Assembly: GCA_001804045.1 (NCBI GenBank)
Contig: MHFD01000064.1
Location: 4,341-10,009, forward strand
Source of the DNA: Omnitrophica bacterium RBG_13_46_9
GTDB lineage: Bacteria > Omnitrophota > Gorgyraeia > JABMRN01 > RBG-13-46-9
Direction: 5' to 3'
DNA length: 5,669 nucleotides
Each line of letters starts with the position of its first letter. Within the stretch, counting starts at the first letter, position 1. The translations under genes and the position numbers were made by a program. Under the pieces are notes generated by a model. It searched no databases. It was not told where the DNA came from and worked only from the letters and a program-made list of their open reading frames with translations. This document shows positions 1 to 5,669 of this stretch, piece after piece.

Positions 1-3000
1 CCGAACGTGGAACGCAATCAAGAGAAACCCCGCAAAGCCGTGTTGAAGAAAAGAATAAAGAAAGACAGCACCCTTTTATAAAGATTGTTCTTACCGCCGC
101 GGGCCTCTATTTGATTCTCTATCTATTCCTGACTTTGACCGGTCCATCTGCGGCGGCAGGGTTAGTGACCGCAGCCGGACTTTTTATTCTTGCGCTGACA
201 AAGTTGGTGCCGTGGCCTGAAGATACCTCAGGAGTTAAGCCGGCCATTACCTATAATCCAATACGCTTCATATGGACAAAGCTTGCGAAATTCATGAAAG
301 ACGAATGGGAAATCATCGTGGGGGCATATAAAAATGTTTGCGCGACATACGGAAACATCATGCGCGCGAAGAGTGAAAAAACCGATTGGACAAGATATGT
401 AAAGGTAGCGCCATATTTCATTGCCGGTGCTTCCGCGATCACGGCGTTGCTTGTATGGTCCGTGAGAGTAGGTGCGTCTCATCCGTGGATAACTTCGCTT
501 GTGATGACAGCTTTTGTCATGGGATTTTTCACGGAACTCCTCTCGCAGTATCTTGTCAAGGATGATGCTTCGCGCTCTCTTCGATATTGGCGCCTGACAT
601 ATAAGACGGCCATGTTCGCGTTCTTCGGTCTCGCCATTCGGGGATACTTCAATATATTGGACAGTACCGTCCCTGCGGTCGGAGCGTGGCCGCTCCTTAA
701 AGTCGTCATCGACCAGTTCTTCTGGTCGCCGTGGATCTTCTTTCCCATCTATATCATGATGATCACCTGTTTTGAAGGACGTCCTCCTTCGAATATCAAC
801 TGGCAGAATGAGGTCTATTCGCGTTTCATACGCGCCATCCCTCTCTGGGTGACCGCGCACCTCTTCGGTTTCTATTTTCTGGGAAGCGACGTGCGCGTAG
901 TCTTCGTCAATGTCGTCGCCTTTGTGTTCTTTACCATGATATCGGTATTCGATAAGACGGGCAAAGAGCAAGCTCCAGAGAATGGAAAACGCTCCCAGGG
1001 AAATACTCCGTATGAGCGTTTAGAATCTCTGCATAGACGGTGGCGCTCGAGCTGGCCGGATACGCACAGCCCATTCGGTGGCCTTTTAGATAAATCCGTA
1101 ATCGAAGAAGCCAACCGCAGGTTCAGGTTTTACAATTTTAATGACACAGATCCCATATCAGCCGAGCGATCTTTCGAACGTTTGGGAAAATCCGGTGACG
1201 GCATGTTCATATGGGTAGATGCAGATAATATGGTTGTCACCGAAGACCTGGGACCGGATGATGTGATATATGCCTCAGAGTGCGGGACATGTATAGGGTG
1301 TGCTTTCAGGGGAAGGAAAAGAGATAATTCTTATATATACGGCTTGTTCCACGCGCCCCCCGCATTTAATTGGAGAAAGAACTATATAGAATATGTAGCA
1401 GGCGTTTTAAAGAAGTCAGGCATAGACACCATCGAATGCGCATTTACCGCGGGAGACAGAGATGAGATAGAACTCATTTGTTCCGGTTTTAAGGAGCAGG
1501 GAATAGAAGTTCTGCGGGACTCTCATAAAGAGTCTGACCGCGGGTCTAAGGGGCTTGGCGCTTTGTTATTGACCGTAGATGGCGTAGTCATAGAGCATGC
1601 CACATCCGAAAGGGCCCAAATATCAAAACCGAAGATCAGTACATGGAGAGATACGCCTGAAGAACCGCCTGTCAGGGCATCGCTTTTGTCAAACAATTGC
1701 TTCAGAAGGATCGTGGGGATTGTAAAAAATATGCTGTTAAAGAAGGACAGACAGGCGGATAGGGAAGCGACAAAAAAAGACGATAGCGCAATAGGAGAAA
1801 GTCGCTTCTTCAAAAAAGGAATGACAAAGCTGGACTTAGCGCTCATTCTGGGCGGGATGGCGGCTTTAGCCGGGTTGCTTATCGCGCTATTCTGGGAAGA
1901 GATAAAGGCGAATTGGGTGTTTCTGACTGTAAGTACCCTTCTTGCAACAGCGTTTGTCATATATCTTGTTTTAACGGACCAGCTTAAAATTACAATTCGC
2001 TGGGGCGGACATGATGAATATCCGGAAAGAAAAACCGGGTCCGATTCGGAAGAAAAAGACCATAAACCACCTAAGCCATCCCCGCCCGATATGGCGAAGG
2101 AGAAAAAAGATACTATGCAGTTTGGCGGCAGAACATTCTATATTGATGTCACGGAACATGACGATTATTACTATCAGCTGTATCTGCGCGACGAAAGAAA
2201 CAATAGAATAGCGTTTATTTACGCAGCAGGATATCCGCGTTATGCGAGTATCCAAAAAGGTGACGAAGGGGGCCTGCAAGGCATATTGGTAGAGCCCGAA
2301 TACAGAAATAAGGGGTTAGGGAAGGCGCTATTCGAGGAATTTCTATCCCGTTATCCGTTTATTAAAAGGCTGCACGCGGCCTGCGCAAACCCGGTATTGA
2401 TATATATGGCAGGTAGATTCGGCGGCTTTTCTCCTGTTGAGCCGGATGAGAAAGATCGCGCCTTTTTCAAGATGGGGCCGGAAGGCAAGAAAGGCCAAAT
2501 CTGGATACCGGATGAGGAGTTGAGGCGACGGTACAAAAAAGGAGAAAGTCTAAGCGATGAGTATGAGAATGGGTTAAGGGAGACGATGCTTGGCGATTTT
2601 GCCGTTCTCGATGAGGAGCCGGCTGACCTCGAAGGCTTTAATAAGATATATTTCCGCACGAGATATATAAGGGAATCAAAACCGGCCTGGGAAAGCGGCG
2701 GGATGGGGCCACACCAGAGGGAGGCGGCTGTCCGGGGAATACTGCAATCCCTGCCGGAGTATGTTATAAGCCTGGCAAGTTTACGCGAATTTATAAGCAA
2801 TAAGTATTACGGGATATTTGACATACCGGCCTTTAAGACAGATATGGATAAAGACGAAGAATTGATCCGGATTTGCAACGGTTTCGATGAGAGTGATTTT
2901 AAAGACCCGATCGTGAAGGAGATCATTAAGGAAGCGAAGAAAGGCGGGGAAACGACCGGTATGCGGGATTCAGAAGAGTATAGAAAGGTCGTAGGGCTCC

Positions 3001-5669
3001 TATCGCGCAAGGAAAAAATAGATTGGAATCTTGTCGATACGAATATACAAAGAGAATTGATAATACAGGCGATGGAAGAGGTGCCTTTTGGAAGCGGCCT
3101 TTTTTATGAACCGTTGCGATTCTTAAGCGGAAACACCTTGCGTAGCCTATATGAATACTACAGGGAAAAGGCAAAGGCGGAAGGCGCGGAAGAGAAACGG
3201 GGTTTCGTAGTTGGTTACATAAGAGAGAATGTCCTTGTGGGGCTTGTAGAGGGCGGTTTGAGCTATGAAGAGGTAATCGAAAGGCTTAAGAACCGAAAAC
3301 GGATAATATGGAAATGGGTACACCCCGATGTGCAGATGAGATTACTTTATGACCTTGCGGAAGGATTGGGTGAGGATATTACGGAGCTGGAGAGCAGTTG
3401 GTTTACAGGCTCAAGCGGCATGAAAGAAAGGATAAGAAGTATAAAGAAATTTGGAGGACGGACCTTAATAGGACTCTATGAATATTATCAGGCAATATTT
3501 AAAGGTCTTAAAGACGAATACATCATCGATATCATGAGGATACGGGTAGGCATAGGGGTAAAAAGGTATACATTGAACGGGATTTTGAAAGATATCCGGA
3601 AGGGCAAGTATATTCAATGGCGGCATGTCCCTGATTATGTGATGTATGAATTGCTGACCATGCTCGGAAAGGAATATAAAGTACCGGCTGCTGCGCTCAC
3701 AACAAAACATTTAGAGAAAGGATTGGAAGGCCGGTCTCTCAGAGACATGCTTAAGAGGCGGATGAAAGAAGGCAAGAGTCAGGAAGAGGCTTTTTTGGCT
3801 ATTAAGAAAGCGGCAGGGATACCTTCGTTAGACGTAGCGTACGTCCTGGACTGTTTCAAAAATAATAGAAAGCCGTACTGGAACGGGGTATACTCCAGCT
3901 TCGAGAGATGGAGGCTTCTCGAAATACTTGCGTATGAACTGGGTAAGGAGATTACGGAACTGATCCCTTATGATTTCCGGAAACATATTAAAGCTTTTTA
4001 CGGAAGGTCGCTGGCAGGATTAGCGGCGTGTTATTGTTCAACAGAAGGAAAATTCGGGCAGGAAGAATTGGATGGGATGATCAGATCCTTAGAGCCGAAA
4101 AGGGCAGAAGCCGTTGTCGATAAGACTCAATCAGACGAAGGATTGTTGAAGGAAGTCTGTGAAGGAATAGAAGATATCAGGTCTTTATTCGGCCGTGAAA
4201 CAGAAAGGCGCGATAAATGGGTTATCATCGCGCCGAAAATAGATGAAGCTATAGGAAAAGGGCTAGGATCGCGACTGATTCGTCCTCTGTGCTCACTATT
4301 ATTCGGGACCGCCGCAAGTGAGCGAAAATTGCGTTTTGCTATTCTGGACTGTTTGGGCAGGATCAGACATCCTGACGTTTCACGATATCTGACCGATTTT
4401 GTAGCTCATATCGGCACAGGCGACACTGAGGTATGGGAAAGGGCCAATTATATTATTTCAGAGTTATTTGAACAAGGGGATGAGGCGGCTATCCAGGCGG
4501 ACGCAAGCCCGACAGAGGCGGATACGGAAACGCCGGAGACGAAAATTAATCGTCTGGCGAAATTTATGCTTACCGATTCCCGGGAAGGGAATGAGCAGTT
4601 CCTTTTATTTGCAGATAAGCTTCTGGATATTTTAGAGGAACTGGTATTGGAAGCCGAGCTCGAAGAGGAATTTTTAAAAGAAGCGGAAGAGAGATTCAAT
4701 GAGGCGTGCGCCGATTTCAAGTTGTTTTGCGCCAATCACGATAAGCGCCTTAGTCCCGGTTATCGCAAACAGGTAGCCAGTTTATACGATAGATTCAAAG
4801 AGATAAGAAGGTGCATTAGTGCGGATACGGCTCAAGCGTTCATAGCCAATATCGCGCCGGAAGGAAGCGAATATGCACCTATCAACTGGGTATTCAGGAT
4901 CCTCTTCGCGGGCGCGATATTTCCTCACGAGCTGGCGCATTACCTGTATGCGAAAGCTGATGGAATTGAGCTGGAAAGGGTACGCTTATTGAGTGACGTT
5001 ACCCCGAAAGCCGAACAAAAGAGGGGGCCTCCGGGCATGGGATTTTATCTTTCAGGTATTGCCGCCAATATTCTTATCACCGCTATAACGCTCTTATTTC
5101 TCAATGTCATCGGTTACAATCCCTACCTGAAAAATGTCCTTAGATATCTGGCTTTCACGAATACGGTGGTCTTTATAGCTGAAGTGGCGGTAAAATTTTT
5201 ACTTCAAGAGGGCGATCTACACAAAGGAATCAAAGCCGTAGGCCAGGAATATAAAAAATCCAAATCGGGAAAAGAGTGGGTTCCGGGGCTCGTAAAAGGT
5301 TCGGGCTACGCTTTCTTATCCGCTATTCTTATGTCATTGGGCCAGGTATTGGGTAAGCTCATCATGGAAAGCGTTACTCCGGAGAATGCCGGCATAGGAA
5401 TCCGTCTTTTGTATTCGGCACAATATATGTTAGGCATAGCGGTTTTCGCTTCATTATGGCTTATCGCGTTTCGATATGTATATATAAAGACAATACATCC
5501 GATGAAACACGCCAGGCGCTCGAAAATGACGCTTTTCCCCGAATTGAGATTACTCAAAAAGCTTGACAGGCGTGATAAGAATTTGCTTTTTTCGGGTTCG
5601 TTCTGCGCAAACACTTTGGGAGGGGCGTTATATTATGCCGGGATGAATCTCCTGAGAAGCGCACGACTT
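1..5669 (+). CDS. Internal fragment of a giant multidomain membrane protein (both ends open)
   Basis: Codons beginning at base 3 run to the last base with no stop of any kind, giving 1,889 residues and no visible start or end; bases 1-2 finish an earlier codon. The translation has recognisable domains along most of its length, so the frame is real. Order: two membrane helices, Mpv17/PMP22-like domain, CheD-like domain, membrane hairpin, GNAT acetyltransferase, unclassified stretch, tandem repeats of about 91 residues, HEAT-like segment, coiled coil, M50-like metalloprotease with further membrane helices. In-frame ATGs exist (for example at 294, 360 and 1203), but coding continues upstream of all of them, so none is preferred as a start. 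A fused mosaic of this size resembles the giant proteins known from Omnitrophota; that assignment and any overall function are inferred. No single family covers the protein, so no gene name is given. Confidence 0.95.
75..200 (+). other. Protein region: two transmembrane helices
   Basis: After a charged, Gln/Glu/Arg-rich linker (residues 1-24), residues 25-45 and 48-66 form two hydrophobic stretches rich in Leu, Ile, Ala and Gly. They are separated by a short Gly-Pro turn (residues 47-48) and end at Lys67, followed by a Pro/Trp-containing polar segment. This is a helical hairpin that would anchor the chain in a membrane. It resembles no family I can name. The following region, residues 68-135, is amphipathic and charged with several Trp and Tyr residues and looks like a soluble linker. 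Confidence 0.75.
411..950 (+). other. Protein domain: Mpv17/PMP22-like integral membrane domain
   Basis: An extra hydrophobic helix (residues 137-157) leads into a region matching the Mpv17/PMP22 family layout without gaps in its key blocks. His160-Pro161 and a Thr-rich helix end in Glu-Leu-Leu-Ser-Gln182, where the family has Gly-Asp..Gln. Next come Asp188-x-x-Arg191-x-x-Arg194, a 12-residue block from Gly209 to Leu219-Asp220 (family form GPxxHxWYxxLD), Lys233-x-x-x-Asp237-Gln238 with Pro243, and a final block with Phe-Tyr-Phe (290-292), Arg298, a Val-Asn-Val-Val-Ala run and terminal Ser314 (family NFYxVPxxxRVxxxNxxxxxWxxYLS). Family members are four-helix proteins of peroxisomal and mitochondrial inner membranes in eukaryotes, proposed to form channels. 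The substrate is unknown here. The Gly-Asp, GP and His positions are substituted, so channel behaviour is not assured. Codon use differs from downstream modules. Confidence 0.8.
951..1202 (+). other. Protein region: soluble linker
   Basis: Residues 317-400 carry no hydrophobic segment. The first part is polar and low in order (Lys, Gln, Asn, Gly). The rest is Arg- and Trp-rich with short predicted helices (around residues 335-350 and 366-380), followed by a Ser/Asp-rich stretch leading into the next domain. No family is recognised. It places the CheD-like module away from the membrane helices. Confidence 0.5.
1203..1598 (+). other. Protein domain: CheD-like (CNF1/YfiH-type cysteine hydrolase fold), putative glutamine deamidase
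   Basis: Residues 401-532 follow the order of CheD family landmarks. A short beta lead-in is followed by Gly-Thr-Cys430 (CheD: Gly-Ser-Cys), then 20 residues on, Gly-Leu-Phe-His450 before a Pro-Pro pair (CheD: catalytic His in a GxxH..LP context). A helix with Tyr-Val-Ala-Gly-Val-Leu-Lys-Lys-Ser-Gly matches the CheD helix ending in a Gly. Near the end are 'GIEVLRD' and a Gly-rich stretch leading to strand-turn-strand 'LLLTVDGVVI', as in CheD's final GG..GRxxxF...G.V. In chemotaxis CheD deamidates receptor glutamines through Cys and His. The CheD catalytic Thr six residues before the Cys is not present; Ser425 or Thr429 could stand in. Cys430 is also the middle of Cys427-x-x-Cys430-x-x-Cys433, so a metal site is an alternative. 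No chemotaxis gene is in view. Activity is inferred, not shown. Confidence 0.5.
1599..1832 (+). other. Protein region: basic, charged linker
   Basis: Residues 533-610 join the CheD-like domain to the next membrane hairpin. They contain a Pro/Glu-rich segment (around 552-557) and then a helix with hydrophobic and basic residues around 566-581. A Lys/Arg/Asp-rich stretch follows, ending in Phe-Phe-Lys-Lys just before the membrane. The basic residues next to the first hydrophobic helix suggest, by the positive-inside rule, that this side faces the cytoplasm. No domain family is recognised. Confidence 0.5.
1833..1973 (+). other. Protein region: transmembrane hairpin
   Basis: Residues 611-631 (Leu, Ala, Gly, Ile-rich, ending in Phe-Trp) and 638-657 (Trp-Val-Phe-Leu start, Tyr-Leu-Val-Leu end) are two clear membrane-spanning helices. 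A six-residue acidic/basic loop separates them. As a hairpin it returns the chain to its starting side, so the CheD-like and GNAT modules should sit in the same compartment, most simply the cytoplasm. After it comes a hydrophilic Lys/Asp/Pro linker (residues 660-704, including a Pro-Pro-Lys-Pro-Ser-Pro-Pro run). Confidence 0.8.
2115..2450 (+). other. Protein domain: GNAT-family N-acetyltransferase
   Basis: Residues 705-816 carry the GNAT core. Strands around 713-718 and 733-740 (ending in Ile-Ala-Phe-Ile-Tyr-Ala-Ala) are followed by motif A: a beta-4 strand 'LQGILVEPEYR', then Arg768-Asn-Lys-Gly771-Leu-Gly773-Lys. This is the R/Q-x-x-G-x-G/A pyrophosphate-binding loop for acetyl-CoA, with the usual amphipathic helix after it (ALFEEFL). 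Motif B follows as 'ACANPVLIYMAGRFGF'-like sequence with Asn796-Pro797 and Tyr801, where Tyr often serves as the general acid. GNAT enzymes move an acetyl group from acetyl-CoA to an amine of a small molecule or protein. Nothing in the sequence identifies the acceptor. The domain is compact (about 112 residues against a usual 140-150), mainly at its N-terminal side, so it may lack part of helices 1-2. Confidence 0.8.
2451..2954 (+). other. Protein region: unclassified, mostly helical and charged
   Basis: Residues 817-984 are soluble and very rich in Glu, Lys, Asp and Arg. The part after the GNAT core (about 817-890) holds Lys-Gly-Gln-Ile-Trp-Ile-Pro and an Arg-rich helix and may still belong to the acetyltransferase's C-terminal edge. 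Residues 901-984 look like a run of short amphipathic helices with conserved-looking aromatic residues (Tyr-Tyr-Gly-Ile-Phe near 936-940). I recognise no family. The final part leads directly into the first copy of the tandem repeat, so some of it may be a more diverged repeat unit. Confidence 0.4.
2955..4110 (+). repeat. Degenerate tandem protein repeat, period about 91 residues, Trp-anchored helical units
   Basis: Three full units and two partial ones can be aligned by eye. Unit openings are Asn/Arg-Thr/Ser-Leu-x-x-Leu at bases 3132, 3459, 3732 and 4005, spaced 109, 91 and 91 codons; the first two continue as Leu-Tyr-Glu-Tyr-Tyr. About two thirds through each unit comes a basic stretch and an invariant Trp (W1008, W1103, W1206, W1293) with Val two to three residues on. 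Next is a helix of the form R-L-L-x-x-L-A-x-x-L-G-x-x-I-T-E-L, seen almost intact in the second and fourth Trp copies, then a Phe/His-Lys-containing helix and Gly before the next opening. The partial first copy starts near 2955 and the last fades after about 4110. The unit is similar in protein but not in DNA, so the duplication is old. I do not know a named family for it. The helical make-up suggests a binding scaffold; a nucleic-acid or protein partner is speculation. Confidence 0.75.
4111..4490 (+). other. Protein region: HEAT-like helical segment
   Basis: After a charged stretch (residues 1370-1417), residues 1418-1496 form paired helices of HEAT-repeat character. Two helices end in Leu-Leu-Phe-Gly (around 1428-1434). 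Next, 'RFAILDCLGRIRHPDV' shows the typical helix-A pattern with Leu-Gly-x-Ile and a His-Pro-Asp turn, followed by helix B 'SRYLTDFVAHIG' and a next helix containing Trp-Glu-Arg-Ala-Asn-Tyr-Ile-Ile. HEAT and related PBS-lyase repeats are protein-binding scaffolds. Only about two units are visible and they are diverged, so another alpha-solenoid class is possible. Confidence 0.5.
4491..4862 (+). other. Protein region: acidic linker followed by probable coiled coil
   Basis: Residues 1498-1515 are a low-complexity linker of Ala, Asp, Glu, Thr and Pro. Residues 1533-1573 are Leu/Glu/Ala/Lys-rich with hydrophobic residues at heptad-like spacing and strong helix propensity, consistent with a coiled coil or helical bundle. 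Helices continue through about 1606, ending in a basic stretch (Lys-Glu-Ile-Arg-Arg). The region is hydrophilic and leads into the membrane-embedded protease, so it is probably its cytoplasmic stalk. Confidence 0.55.
4863..5240 (+). other. Protein domain: M50-like intramembrane zinc metalloprotease (site-2 protease type)
   Basis: A hydrophobic helix (from Trp1629) runs straight into Pro-His1642-Glu1643-Leu-Ala-His1646-Tyr, the HExxH zinc site, followed by 'LYAKADGIELERV'. This mirrors the M50 pattern HExGHxxxAxxxGv. The second helix holds Ser-Gly-Ile-Ala-Ala-Asn1689 followed by Ile-Leu-Ile-Thr-Ala, the position of the family's GPxxN motif with GP replaced. The third helix (about 1715-1735) ends in Glu-Gly-Asp1738-Leu, placed where M50 proteins carry the third zinc ligand in an LDG motif. 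Site-2 proteases cut substrates within the membrane. All three expected elements are present, so catalysis is plausible, though the Asp context is non-canonical. It is embedded in a giant chain, so self-cleavage or release of neighbouring modules is possible but unproven. Confidence 0.7.
5241..5669 (+). other. Protein region: C-terminal membrane helices (continues beyond window)
   Basis: After a Lys/Ser-rich loop (residues 1745-1760) come two membrane helices, about 1768-1787 (Gly-Tyr-Ala-Phe-Leu start) and 1807-1828 (Gln-Tyr-Met-Leu-Gly to Phe-Arg-Tyr-Val-Tyr). A basic amphipathic stretch follows (His-Ala-Arg-Arg-Ser-Lys near 1836-1841, then Leu-Arg-Leu-Leu-Lys-Lys). Residues 1861-1883 are moderately hydrophobic with several Gly, Ser and Cys and may begin another helix or a new domain. 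The first two helices probably complete the protease's membrane bundle. No stop codon is reached. Confidence 0.6.

Noticed and set aside
228..971. Long open frame on the minus strand (247 codons)
   Set aside because: It is antisense to the Mpv17-like coding region. Its translation is a low-complexity charged chain with no domain, while the + strand frame shows clear family motifs over the same bases.
294..1205. In-frame ATG codons (294, 360, 1203) as possible true starts
   Set aside because: Coding continues without a stop upstream to base 1 and includes two plausible membrane helices before the first of these. I see no convincing ribosome-binding site that would favour an internal start.
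1281..1301. Ferredoxin-type 4Fe-4S cluster
   Set aside because: Only three Cys are spaced CxxCxxC. There is no CP ending and no second cluster motif, and the surroundings fit a CheD-like active site better.
2011..2211. Plus-strand 66-codon open frame
   Set aside because: It lies in another frame across the linker and start of the GNAT domain, has no domain, and the main frame continues unbroken through it.
1523..3174. Several minus-strand open frames of 67-149 codons
   Set aside because: They overlap the well-supported + strand modules (CheD-like end, GNAT, repeats), have no family resemblance, and are Ser/Leu/Phe-rich as expected from reading Glu/Lys/Arg-rich coding sequence backwards.
4448..5614. 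Minus-strand open frames of 95 and 102 codons (4448-4735 and 5306-5614)
   Set aside because: The first is a Ser/Asn-rich mirror of the Glu/Leu-rich coiled coil. The second is antisense to membrane helices. Neither has a recognisable product.
1..5669. CRISPR arrays, insertion sequences, tRNA or rRNA genes, terminators
   Set aside because: No direct DNA repeats with regular spacers, no transposase-like translation, no clover-leaf or rRNA-like sequence was seen. The whole span is coding, so short hairpins inside it are not called as terminators.

Overview
The window lies entirely inside one protein-coding gene on the + strand. The frame whose codons begin at base 3 reads 1,889 codons to the last base without any TAA, TAG or TGA, and it is open at both ends. 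There is no start, stop, intergenic gap, promoter, terminator or RNA gene to annotate. Residue numbers used here count from the codon at base 3, so residue n begins at base 3n.

The fragment is a mosaic of unrelated modules. In order they are: two transmembrane helices (residues 25-66); an Mpv17/PMP22-like four-helix membrane domain (about 160-315, with an extra helix just before it); a CheD-like deamidase-type domain with a Cys-His pair (401-532); a transmembrane hairpin (611-657); a GNAT acetyltransferase domain (about 706-816); an unclassified stretch (817-984); a degenerate tandem repeat of about 91 residues (about 985-1370); a HEAT-like helical segment (about 1418-1496); an acidic linker and coiled coil (1500-1617); and an M50-like intramembrane metalloprotease domain with HELAH (from about 1625), followed by more membrane helices to the window edge.

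Such a long stop-free mosaic of enzymes, helical repeats and membrane segments is typical of the giant proteins reported from Omnitrophota (former OP3) and a few other bacterial lineages. The mixed codon use (many ATA, AGA and AGG codons, with GC-rich patches) and absence of introns fit an uncultured bacterium. The phylum is an inference from architecture, not from a marker gene.

The parts plausibly form one membrane-anchored machine. Several membrane blocks tether soluble enzymatic modules (acyl transfer, possible Gln deamidation) and helical interaction scaffolds, and a membrane protease sits near the end of the visible part. The most noteworthy points are the eukaryote-typical Mpv17 family inside a bacterial giant protein, the CheD-like module fused to membrane and acetyltransferase domains, and the Trp-anchored 91-residue repeat, which I do not recognise as a named family.
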